From the NCBI GenBank assembly GCA_030271555.1, contig JARXKQ010000004.1, positions 1-16,588 of the forward strand: a stretch of 16,588 bases of DNA. Direction: 5' to 3'. Shown in pieces: positions 9,762-15,394 of the stretch. Every line of letters begins with the position of its first letter. Positions within the stretch are counted from its first letter, which is position 1. Made by a program: the position numbers and the translations under genes. The notes below the pieces were generated by a model, which made no database searches, was not told the DNA's origin, and saw nothing but the letters and a program-made list of their open reading frames with translations. This DNA is from Chloroflexota bacterium. Lineage in GTDB: Bacteria > Chloroflexota > Limnocylindria > Limnocylindrales > CSP1-4.

Positions 9762-10973
9762 GATATACGCCTCTTCGCGGTGGAGACCCGAGTCGAGACC
9801 CGTTTCCTCGACTTGGGCCGAGACCCTTACTGGTGTGAACCGATCGATCAGCCAGAGCATTGCGTAGGTGAACCCGAACGCCCAGACGGATGAGGCGAGT
9901 ACGGCGGCGAGCTGCTTCACGAAGAACTCGGGGTTGCCCGCCAGCAGGCCATTGGTGCCAGCCGGATTGAACGCTGTCGTTGCCAGAACTCCGAGCAAGA
10001 CGATGCCGATGAAGCCACCCACGCCGTGCACGCCCCACACATCGAGCGCGTCGTCCCAGCGGAGCCGGTTCTTGAGCGCGACTGCGCCATAGCAAACGAC
10101 GCCCGCAACAATGCCGATCACGACCGCGGCGACAGGTGAGACGAATCCCGCCGCCGGGGTGATCGTGGCCAGTCCGGCGACTGCGCCAGTCAACAGCCCC
10201 ACCAGGCTCGGGCGCTTCTCGAAGAACCAGCCCACGGTCAGCCAGGCGATGGCGGCGAATGAGGCGGCGATGTCGGTATTTAGGAATGCGACCGCGGTCA
10301 CCGAATCGACGCGAAACTCACTGCCGGCATTGAAGCCGTACCAGCCGAACCAGAGCAGTCCGGTCCCGAGTGCGACGAGTGGAATGCTGTGTGGACCGAG
10401 GTCCGCAAACTTCCGCCGGCCGACATAGAGAACGGAGGCGAGCGCCGCGATGCCGGCGATGTTGTGGACAACGATGCCGCCGGCGAAGTCGAGGACGCCC
10501 CATTGCGCGAGCACCCCGCCGCCCCACACCATGTGGACGAACGGGAAGTAGACCAGCAGGAGCCAGCCCGTAAGGAAGACCAGGTACGCCTTGAACGTCA
10601 CGCGGTTGACGAAGGCGCCGGTGATGAGTGCTGGGGTGATGATTGCGAACATCATCTGGTAAGCCACGAACACGATCTCGGGGATCGAGGGGTTGAGCGG
10701 CGATGGACTGGTCAAGGTCACCCCGTTCAGGAAGGCCTTGTCAAGGTTGCCGATGATCCCGGCGGTGTCGCCCGAGAAGCACAGTGAGTACCCGACGGCG
10801 AACCAGATGACTGTCGTCAAGCCCATCGAGACGAAGCTCTGCATCATTATCGCGAGCACGTTCTTGCGCCCGACGAGGCCACCGTAGAAGAACGCCAATC
10901 CCGGCGTCATGAGCATTACCAGGCTGCTGCACAGCAGCATGAAGCCGGTGTTGCCGGTGTCGAGTCCTGGCAT
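9750..10973 (-). CDS. amt: Ammonium transporter Amt
   Basis: Integral membrane NH4+/NH3 channel of the Amt/MEP/Rh family, 407 aa with about eleven membrane helices. The pore residues can be placed by comparison with E. coli AmtB: F109, W150 (HMVWGGG), D162, F214 (GFNAGS), and the twin pore histidines H170 (GGIVVHNIAG) and H316 (VWGVHGVGG). The signature DFAGGIVVHNIAG differs slightly from the usual VVHxxAG order but keeps the histidine. The C-terminal tail RVSAQVEETGLDSGLHREEAY is the cytosolic regulatory tail that PII proteins contact in relatives. No glnK/glnB gene is adjacent in the window. The start is well supported: GAGGG (complement of 10980-10984) sits 6 nt before the ATG. No N-terminal signal sequence of the AmtB type is present. 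Confidence 0.97.
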   Translation of the reverse strand: MPGLDTGNTGFMLLCSSLVMLMTPGLAFFYGGLVGRKNVLAIMMQSFVSMGLTTVIWFAVGYSLCFSGDTAGIIGNLDKAFLNGVTLTSPSPLNPSIPEIVFVAYQMMFAIITPALITGAFVNRVTFKAYLVFLTGWLLLVYFPFVHMVWGGGVLAQWGVLDFAGGIVVHNIAGIAALASVLYVGRRKFADLGPHSIPLVALGTGLLWFGWYGFNAGSEFRVDSVTAVAFLNTDIAASFAAIAWLTVGWFFEKRPSLVGLLTGAVAGLATITPAAGFVSPVAAVVIGIVAGVVCYGAVALKNRLRWDDALDVWGVHGVGGFIGIVLLGVLATTAFNPAGTNGLLAGNPEFFVKQLAAVLASSVWAFGFTYAMLWLIDRFTPVRVSAQVEETGLDSGLHREEAYIGAL

Positions 10974-11016
10974 CGGTGTCCCTCACTGGGTGGGGTTGGC
11001 CGCGCAACAATGGGCC

Positions 11017-11043
11017 AAATCGAGCGCGCTCGCAGCCCGATTT
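11017..11043. promoter_or_regulatory. Palindrome in the amt / smpB divergent region, candidate operator
   Basis: A perfect 12-bp palindrome CGAGCGCGCTCG (11021-11032) lies inside an imperfect outer repeat, AAATCG (11017-11022) and CGATTT (11038-11043). It is about 45 bp upstream of the amt start and about 25 bp before the -10 of the plus-strand RNA at 11068, a place where a repressor or activator could act on both. No known operator was recognised; chance is possible at this GC content. Confidence 0.3.
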
Positions 11044-11064
11044 GTGCAAGCCACTTCCAGGTCG

Positions 11065-11073
11065 TGCTATCTT
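11065..11073 (+). promoter_or_regulatory. Extended -10 promoter for the RNA upstream of smpB
   Basis: TGC followed by TATCTT (11068-11073) is an extended -10 box; the only -35-like sequence, TTGTGC at 11042-11047, is 20 nt away. Predicted initiation is around 11079-11081, just before the perfect Shine-Dalgarno run. Confidence 0.5.
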
Positions 11074-11079
11074 GCGAGG

Positions 11080-11215
11080 GAACGAAAGGAGGTGATGTGC
11101 AGTGTTAGATCGTTCTAGCTGCACCATCTCCCGGGGGATGCTCGCCTGAGCTGACACCGGAGATGGTGTAGGCAAGATCACGAAGACGCCGGCCCACCTT
11201 GGGCCGGCGTTCGTG
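11080..11215 (+). ncRNA. Candidate structured RNA / leader with extreme Shine-Dalgarno and 7-codon ORF
   Basis: Just downstream of the -10 box, GAAAGGAGGTGAT (11084-11096) is a 13-nt perfect complement of the usual 16S rRNA 3' tail. It runs into a tiny reading frame: ATG 11095 encodes MCSVRSF and stops at TAG 11116-11118; the alternative GTG 11097 gives only three codons. Then CACCATCTCC (11122-11131) pairs perfectly over 10 bp with GGAGATGGTG (11159-11168), enclosing a small hairpin GCTC-gcct-GAGC (11140-11151) and purine-rich internal loops. A third, very stable hairpin follows (11179-11215). Whether this is an independent small RNA or an attenuating leader for smpB (start 44 nt after the last hairpin) cannot be decided from sequence. 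It does not match a riboswitch I know. Confidence 0.5.
11179..11215 (+). terminator. Strong terminator-like hairpin before smpB
   Basis: ACGCCGGCCC (11186-11195) pairs with GGGCCGGCGT (11201-11210) around the loop ACCTT, 10 uninterrupted base pairs. The stem can be extended by CACG (11179-11182) with CGTG (11212-11215) past a short bulge. No poly-T tract follows (TCGTGTGTCC), so it may be a terminator of the T-poor kind, an attenuator or a stable RNA 3' end. Confidence 0.5.
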
Positions 11216-11258
11216 TGTCCGGCGACAATTGACTCGTTCAGCAGCTTGAGGCACACCC

Positions 11259-11723
11259 GTGGCTGAGACGGTGGCGCTCAACCGCAAGGCGCGCCATAAC
11301 TACCTCATCACCGATACGTTCGAGGCGGGCATCGTCCTGACCGGCACGGAGATCAAAAGCATCCGTGCTGGCAAGGCGAACCTGTCGGATGCCTACGCGC
11401 GAGTGGAGCGCGGCGAAACGTGGCTTGTTGGCGCCCACATCGCGCCGTTCGAGCAGGGCAACCGCTACAACCACGAGCCGCGGCGCGACCGCAAGCTGCT
11501 GCTCCATCGGACGGAGATCGACTCGCTCATGGGCCGCGCAGCGCAGAAGGGCCTGACCGTCGTGCCGCTGCGCCTCTACATCAACGACCGCGGCCGGGCC
11601 AAGGTTGAGCTGGGCCTGGGCAAGGGCAAACAGCTGCACGATCGACGGCGTGACATCGCCGATCGCCAAAGCAAGCGCGACGTCGAGCGCGAGCTCGCCG
11701 ACGTCACCCGCGGCCGCCGGTAA
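11259..11723 (+). CDS. smpB: SsrA-binding protein SmpB
   Basis: SmpB binds the tRNA-like domain of tmRNA and brings it to stalled ribosomes for trans-translation. The 154-aa protein has the complete family pattern: LNRKARHNYLI at the N-terminus, FEAGIVLTGTEIKSIRAGKANLSDAYA (OB-fold strands), EQGNRYNHEPRRDRKLLLH, and VVPLRLYINDRGRAKVELGLGKGK. The basic C-terminal tail LHDRRRDIADRQSKRDVER is the part that enters the mRNA channel. Start GTG 11259 with GAGG (11248-11251) 7 nt upstream; the next plausible starts would cut the first conserved segment. Its RNA partner ssrA is in the same window but separated by a two-gene cassette. Expression may be influenced by the structured RNA directly upstream. 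Confidence 0.97.
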   Translation: MAETVALNRKARHNYLITDTFEAGIVLTGTEIKSIRAGKANLSDAYARVERGETWLVGAHIAPFEQGNRYNHEPRRDRKLLLHRTEIDSLMGRAAQKGLTVVPLRLYINDRGRAKVELGLGKGKQLHDRRRDIADRQSKRDVERELADVTRGRR

Positions 11724-11759
11724 TGTCCGGGCACGATCCGACACGGCTGCGCCTTACCA

Positions 11760-11773
11760 CACGCGGAGGCGTG
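11760..11773 (+). terminator. Small hairpin after smpB
   Basis: CACGC-ggag-GCGTG, a 5-bp stem with a 4-nt loop 36 bp past the smpB stop, followed by CGTTAGGG rather than a T-run. It is the only termination-like structure between smpB and the next gene, and weak. Confidence 0.25.
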
Positions 11774-11810
11774 CGTTAGGGTCCGCGCTCCGGCAGTTGG
11801 CCAGGCCCGC

Positions 11811-11834
11811 CAGTGGGTGATGAGGGAACCACTG
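11811..11834. promoter_or_regulatory. Inverted repeat upstream of the IWD-repeat gene, possible operator
   Basis: CAGTGG (11811-11816) and CCACTG (11829-11834) form a perfect inverted repeat with a 12-nt spacer, centred about 30 bp before the putative -10 box at 11852. The position suits a dimeric regulator covering the -35 region. No known regulator motif was recognised. Confidence 0.3.
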
Positions 11835-11851
11835 TGAGGCGGTCGATGACC

Positions 11852-11857
11852 TACGCT
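11852..11857 (+). promoter_or_regulatory. Putative -10 element for the IWD-repeat gene
   Basis: TACGCT ends 8 nt before the ATG at 11866, with no Shine-Dalgarno sequence in between, again suggesting leaderless transcription. Confidence 0.3.
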
Positions 11858-11865
11858 GGACGCCG

Positions 11866-12768
11866 ATGAGCGATCCGTTGACTGGGCTGCTGACCATCGC
11901 CCTGAGCGCGATCGCTGTCGTCTTGCTCGGCGTCGCAATCCTCCGACTGCGGCGCGAAGTCATTTTGACCACCCGCTCGTTAATCATCCGCGGCGTCATG
12001 CCACTGGCGGCCACCGCGGGGTACCTGATCGTCGGTGGCCCGCCATATAGCCCGACCCTGGTCGGCGTGGCGAGCGCGATCGGCCTCGGACTGGGCACCT
12101 TGACCGCCGGCCTTGTCCGCATGGGTCGTGTGGGAGATTCCGTGTTCATCCGGCAGACCGGCGCGACGTTGGCGCTGTGGTCGATCGCCTACTTGGCAGC
12201 TTCATCCGCTGCTCTCGTGCCCCGCGCGGACCTCCAGGCGCTGACCGCACTTGCGCTGTCGGCCGGAGCAGGCCTGGTCGTCGGCGAGCAGCTCGGGCTT
12301 TTTGTCCGTGCACGGTCGGCTGGCCCACTTGCGCTACGCCCGGAAGGAGCGGCGCGGCGAGCGCCGGACGACGCCCACTTGACCCACGGCGGCAGTCGCT
12401 TTCTGCTCGGCTACACCGCAAGCGAGAACGCAATCTGGGACCGGGCGGCGATGCAGGCGCCGGTCGCCCAATACCCTCGGACGAGCGAAGGTCGAGCCGG
12501 TGCCTGGCGCCAGTTCACGATGTGGGAGCCGCAAGCGACGCCGATCGCGCCATACCCGGGCATCCGGCTCGCCTCGGTCGCGGATGCGCCAGTCGCCTTC
12601 ACCCATGTGGGCTCGCGCTTCGCCATCGGTCGGACCAGCACCGCTTACGCGATCTGGGATCGCTGGTCTCCGGGCGCACCGGTCGCTACGTTCGCGAGTG
12701 ACTCCGAGGGTGCCGCACACGCCTGGCAGACATTCAGCGCCTGGGAACCGGCCGCAATGGCCCTATGA
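11866..12768 (+). CDS. Membrane protein with tandem 'IWD' repeat domain, function unknown
   Basis: Not recognised by name. The 300-aa protein has an N-terminal membrane part with about four hydrophobic helices (roughly 6-26, 42-60, 64-84 and 100-145, the last possibly two). A soluble C-terminal part consists of two tandem 50-residue repeats. Repeat 1 (173-222) and repeat 2 (246-295) align without gaps with 27 of 50 identities; shared positions read THxGSRFxxG, then AIWDR, APVA, SEG, AW, F and WEP. The conserved Trp/Asp/Gly positions suggest a small folded module used twice. I have an impression of single copies ending other Chloroflexota/Actinomycetota membrane proteins, but cannot confirm it here. 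If the N-terminus is cytosolic the repeats would also be cytosolic with four helices; topology is uncertain. Its stop overlaps the next start (ATGA), so the two genes are coupled. Confidence 0.8.
   Translation: MSDPLTGLLTIALSAIAVVLLGVAILRLRREVILTTRSLIIRGVMPLAATAGYLIVGGPPYSPTLVGVASAIGLGLGTLTAGLVRMGRVGDSVFIRQTGATLALWSIAYLAASSAALVPRADLQALTALALSAGAGLVVGEQLGLFVRARSAGPLALRPEGAARRAPDDAHLTHGGSRFLLGYTASENAIWDRAAMQAPVAQYPRTSEGRAGAWRQFTMWEPQATPIAPYPGIRLASVADAPVAFTHVGSRFAIGRTSTAYAIWDRWSPGAPVATFASDSEGAAHAWQTFSAWEPAAMAL
12382..12531 (+). repeat. IWD repeat, copy 1 (protein-level)
   Basis: Encodes residues 173-222, from THGGSRF through NAIWDR to MWEP. It pairs with the copy at 12601-12750, gap-free and 54 percent identical in protein, so the duplication is old rather than recent. 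Confidence 0.8.
12601..12750 (+). repeat. IWD repeat, copy 2 (protein-level)
   Basis: Encodes residues 246-295, from THVGSRF through YAIWDR to AWEP. A 23-residue proline-containing linker (223-245) separates it from copy 1. Confidence 0.8.
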
Positions 12769-14279
12769 GAACGCTTCTGCGCGCTGTCGGCACCACCCTG
12801 CTGCTGTTACCGGCATTCCTCATCGCGGCACCCGCTGTGACGGCCGATCCGGATGCATGCGCCCTCTTGCCATTCGGCGCCCCCTTCCAGATCACCTCAC
12901 CAGGCAACGCCTGCGAGGCCTTTCTATCCGGGCCGTCCACCGAGATCACGGAAAACATCTTCGTATACATCAAGTGGCACACGACGGCCGAGGCGGCGCG
13001 CCAGACGATCGGGGTTCCACCCGGTTCGCCGCCTTCCAACTATGGGGATGTCGGATGGGAGGGACCGGGCGCCACTGGCATCTACACGATCGAGTTCGCG
13101 CGGGGGCAGTACCAAGTTGTAGTCGGAACCGGGGCCATCGTGACCGATGCCCGCATCCTCGAGGCCGAGGGTTACGCGGCCTCCATCGATGCTGCGATAG
13201 TCGCCGGCCTTGTATCGACTCCGACACCGAGCCCCAGCTCCTCTCCCAGTACAGGGACGCTGACGACGGGCCTTGCTTGCGGCACCGATCTTCGGGTGGT
13301 GCGCTGTACAGCGTCGCCGGGCGGGGCGCCGCCTGATGCCGAACTCGTCTACGACTGGACGTTCGACGGGTTTACGCGGCCTGAGACCGGCTCAACGATG
13401 GAACTCGACTGGATCGCTGAAGGAGTGGGCACAGGCGACCACACGATCCTCGTGACGGTGCGCGACACCCAGCACGCGAACGTAAGTCCGGCAGTCGGCG
13501 TCACGATCGTCCAGCTTGGCCTGTCGGTCCGGGTGACCTGCAACTACGAGCTCAGCATCAGCCAGTACGCGGTGCTGTGCACGGCAACGCCCGTCAACGC
13601 CTTCAGCACGGCGGTACTTAGCTATGACTGGTCCTATTCGTTCATCGACTCCAGCGGACGCCAACGGAGCGGGGTTGATGGCTCAACCGACGAGCGCTTC
13701 TCGCGCGACTTCGGTCGCGGAGCGGTCACGGTCACAGTCGTCGTGCACGATACGGTGAACGGTCAGCAGTCGAGCCCGGTCAACTACTTCGTGGCCATCG
13801 ATGCTACGGCCACTCTGACAGAGATTCTGACGGGCGGCGAGACGGCTGATCCGCAGAACGCTATCGAAGCTCTCACTGGTTCGGCAGCTGTTGCCGCGGT
13901 CGTCGGCGGCCTCGCCGTCCTCTCCGGAGTACTCGCCGGAGGCGCTGGCTCGGGCGCTGGTGGCGCAGGCAGTGCCGGTGGCGGGGGCAGACCAGGTGGC
14001 GCAGGTGGACCAGGTGGCGCAGGTGGACCCACGCCACCGGCATCGGGCGGCCCATTCGCGGACGCGGCCAACATGCTGGCCGCGGAGGCGGGTCGGCTAC
14101 CGCCGATCACGGCCGAGACGCTGCAGCATTGGAAAGACCTGTCCGGGTGGCCGGCTGGCGCCGACGCGGACGAGACGTTCCGCAGGACGATCTTGACGCT
14201 CAGGGACCTCAACACCTCGCCGAAGGTGATCCTGAGTGTTCTGCGCGAGCATGCGTTGAGGGTTCGCGCCGGAATGTAA
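12765..14279 (+). CDS. Secreted/single-pass membrane protein with two Ig-like domains, function unknown
   Basis: Not recognised. The 504-aa protein starts at ATG overlapping the upstream stop. A signal peptide spans 1-27 (basic MRTLLR, hydrophobic core, cleavage likely after VTA27). The first extracellular domain (about 28-150) holds C32 and C50. A Thr/Pro/Ser linker follows (151-166). Then come two Ig/PKD-like beta domains (about 167-250 and 252-346), each with a close cysteine pair near its start (C172/C181 and C259/C272) and a YDW core motif (VYDWTFDG, SYDWSYSF). A hydrophobic helix (about 372-393) probably crosses the membrane. A Gly-rich linker (392-429) leads to a C-terminal helical segment (430-504, ITAETLQHWKDLSGW) that would lie in the cytosol. 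The layout suggests a surface sensor or adhesin-like protein, inferred from architecture only. Partner of the upstream IWD protein by coupling. Confidence 0.8.
   Translation: MRTLLRAVGTTLLLLPAFLIAAPAVTADPDACALLPFGAPFQITSPGNACEAFLSGPSTEITENIFVYIKWHTTAEAARQTIGVPPGSPPSNYGDVGWEGPGATGIYTIEFARGQYQVVVGTGAIVTDARILEAEGYAASIDAAIVAGLVSTPTPSPSSSPSTGTLTTGLACGTDLRVVRCTASPGGAPPDAELVYDWTFDGFTRPETGSTMELDWIAEGVGTGDHTILVTVRDTQHANVSPAVGVTIVQLGLSVRVTCNYELSISQYAVLCTATPVNAFSTAVLSYDWSYSFIDSSGRQRSGVDGSTDERFSRDFGRGAVTVTVVVHDTVNGQQSSPVNYFVAIDATATLTEILTGGETADPQNAIEALTGSAAVAAVVGGLAVLSGVLAGGAGSGAGGAGSAGGGGRPGGAGGPGGAGGPTPPASGGPFADAANMLAAEAGRLPPITAETLQHWKDLSGWPAGADADETFRRTILTLRDLNTSPKVILSVLREHALRVRAGM
13992..14027 (+). repeat. 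18-bp tandem repeat, two copies, in the Gly-rich linker
   Basis: The unit CCAGGTGGCGCAGGTGGA occurs twice in direct tandem and encodes PGGAGG twice. In-frame unit length means copy-number change would alter linker length without a frameshift. Confidence 0.85.
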
Positions 14280-14293
14280 GGGCTGCGCAATCA

Positions 14294-14334
14294 GGTCGGC
14301 GGTCAGCGTCATCGCTTCGGCTGATGCTCCGACC
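14294..14334 (+). terminator. Composite UUCG-capped hairpin after the two-gene cassette
   Basis: Fifteen bases past the stop, GGTCGG (14294-14299) pairs with CCGACC (14329-14334). Inside, AGCGTCA (14305-14311) pairs with TGATGCT (14322-14328) with one G-U. The tip is GC-TTCG-GC (14314-14321), a stable UUCG tetraloop. No T-run follows. Likely the transcript end of the 11866-14279 operon. Confidence 0.5.
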
Positions 14335-14409
14335 GGCCTCGACACGTCCCGGCCGGCTCAAACATGCCGCGCGGAGCTTTCGGTCCACATTTCCTGCTCG
14401 CTCCGAGGG

Positions 14410-14444
14410 TGCAGTCGGTAGTGGGTCAGTCCCGCTACCGTGCA
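14410..14444 (+). other. Strong hairpin between the cassette and ssrA
   Basis: CGGTAGTGGG (14416-14425) pairs with CCCGCTACCG (14431-14440) over 10 bp with one wobble and loop TCAGT; TGCA/TGCA (14410-14413, 14441-14444) can extend it. Further pairings in the same intergenic region are CCGGCC 14333-14338 with GGCCGG 14351-14356, and CGGAGC 14372-14377 with GCTCCG 14400-14405. Terminator, small RNA or protein-binding element cannot be distinguished. Confidence 0.4.
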
Positions 14445-14484
14445 GGCGGTGCATGGCGAGTCCGGTCCAGCCTTGCGGCAGATC

Positions 14485-14512
14485 TTGTTGAACAGGCGTC
14501 TACTGTTAAACT
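14485..14512 (+). promoter_or_regulatory. ssrA promoter
   Basis: TTGTTG (14485-14490) and TAAACT (14507-14512) with 16-nt spacing; the -10 ends 9 nt before the predicted mature tmRNA 5' end at 14522. TTGAAC at 14488 is a better -35 match, but its spacing (13 nt) is too short. Confidence 0.6.
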
Positions 14513-14521
14513 GCGTGGTCT

Positions 14522-14893
14522 GGGGATGAGTGGTTTCGACAGGGCCGGATTCCCGGAGAACGCGAGCCGAGGTTGCCATCAGGCCTCGTTAATCAGGTGG
14601 CAAAAAGAAGTAACTGGCAACCGCCAGCCTGCTCTCGCCCTCGCCGCTTAAGGCGGCAAGGTGAGCGTGGAAGCAGCCCCATCCCCGCGGGTTGTGGAAG
14701 CGTCATTTAGCGGGGATGCGCTACCAGCAAGGTCACGTAGCCGGTAGCAAAGCCCGCAAGGGAACGTGGATGGATCAGTCGGGACGCTGTCGATGGCGGC
14801 CAGGCAGATTGACGACAAAGCATCGAACACGCTCGTAGTGGTCTCCGGCTGATGGTTCTGGACGAGGAGTTCGACCCTCCTCCATCTCCACCA
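14522..14893 (+). ncRNA. ssrA: Transfer-messenger RNA (tmRNA)
   Basis: Rescues stalled ribosomes with SmpB, acting first as alanyl-tRNA and then as mRNA for a degradation tag. The 5' end GGGGATG (14522-14528) pairs with CATCTCC (14883-14889), followed by A and an encoded CCA (14891-14893). The 5' segment TGGTTTCGACAGGG is the tmRNA hallmark. The T arm has loop TTCGACC (14870-14876) closed by GAGGAG/CTCCTC, which can form six rather than five pairs. The tag frame follows AGTAACT and runs GGC 14616 to TAA 14649-14651, encoding GNRQPALALAA, with a hydrophobic ALAA end recognised by ClpXP-type proteases in other bacteria. The resume codon is Gly rather than the more common Ala, as known from Deinococcus. 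Length is about 372 nt, a standard one-piece tmRNA. Confidence 0.95.
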
Positions 14894-14908
14894 ACTCTTG
14901 TACCTTCA

Positions 14909-14938
14909 CCCTTCACACATAAGTGGAGGGTTTTCTTT
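14909..14938 (+). terminator. Intrinsic terminator of ssrA, overlapping the next gene's ribosome-binding site
   Basis: CCCTTCAC (14909-14916) pairs with GTGGAGGG (14923-14930), 8 bp with one G-U, loop ACATAA, followed by TTTTCTTT. This is the only classical T-rich terminator in the window. The 3' arm contains GGAGGG, which lies 8 nt before the ATG at 14939. Confidence 0.85.
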
Positions 14939-15346
14939 ATGGCCCAGGGCAGCGGCACCAAGGCCGATCCGTGGCAGCTCAAGACGCCGCCCGGCACGTC
15001 CGAGTATCAGATGTGGATCGATGACATGGCCGATCCACCAGCCATCGTCTGCCAGGTCGGTGGCACGCAACTCAAGTATCAAAAGCGCGCGATCGACGAT
15101 CTCGACGCCATGTTGAAGAAGCACGGCGATTGGATGGACTTGGGCGGCGCCGACGAGCAGAAGCCTGCCGCCGACGGAACGGTCGAGGCGTGGGGTCGGT
15201 CGGAGCAGAATCCCGTCGGTGGCTGGTACGGCATGAAGAAGGGCCTCCGCGGTCGCTTCGGTGTCTACATGCCGCCACTCATGGAAGCGCTGGGTCTCGT
15301 CGAGCTGACCCACGACGCCAAGAACAACAAGATGCGGGCCAAGTAG
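14939..15346 (+). CDS. Conserved uncharacterised protein (DUF6855-like)
   Basis: A 135-aa protein without signal or membrane segments. The sequence GTKADPWQLKTPPGTSEYQMW, then DPPAIVCQVGGTQLKYQKRAIDDL, KHGDWMDLGGADEQKP, GTVEAWGRS and PVGGWYGMKKGLRGRFGVYMPPL..LGLVELTHDAKNNKMRA reads like a family of small, highly conserved actinobacterial-type proteins. I recall it as DUF6855, but the name is from memory and unverified. No catalytic function is known to me. Start: ATG 14939 with GGAGGG (14925-14930) 8 nt upstream. The frame is open back to 14852 inside ssrA, but those codons overlap the tmRNA 3' end and are not believable coding sequence. Possibly expressed by readthrough of the ssrA terminator. 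Confidence 0.8.
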   Translation: MAQGSGTKADPWQLKTPPGTSEYQMWIDDMADPPAIVCQVGGTQLKYQKRAIDDLDAMLKKHGDWMDLGGADEQKPAADGTVEAWGRSEQNPVGGWYGMKKGLRGRFGVYMPPLMEALGLVELTHDAKNNKMRAK

Positions 15347-15372
15347 GGCCGGCGCCCGCAGGAACCGTCCCA

Positions 15373-15388
15373 GGCGCCCGTGGGCGCC
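15373..15388. terminator. Bidirectional hairpin between convergent genes
   Basis: GGCGCC (15373-15378) and GGCGCC (15383-15388) with loop CGTG, in the 48-bp gap between the 14939 gene and the end of the VanW-family gene. Symmetry lets it act on both strands; there is no T-run. Confidence 0.45.
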
Positions 15389-15394
15389 GCTAGA

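Noticed and set aside
11040..11062. Sigma-54 promoter for amt on the minus strand
   Set aside because: The GG and GC doublets are 11 rather than 12 bases apart and the flanking bases do not match the -24/-12 consensus.
11121..11170. T-box, TPP or SAM riboswitch in the RNA upstream of smpB
   Set aside because: The diagnostic conserved sequences of these classes are absent; only the generic stem shape is shared.
14852..14938. Upstream start for the 14939 gene inside ssrA
   Set aside because: It would require coding through the tmRNA T-arm, CCA end and terminator; similarity to the protein family begins at about residue 4 from ATG 14939.
14870..14945. ssrA 3' end as an integration site for a genomic island
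   Set aside because: No integrase, no second copy of the tmRNA 3' end, and ordinary host-like genes follow immediately.
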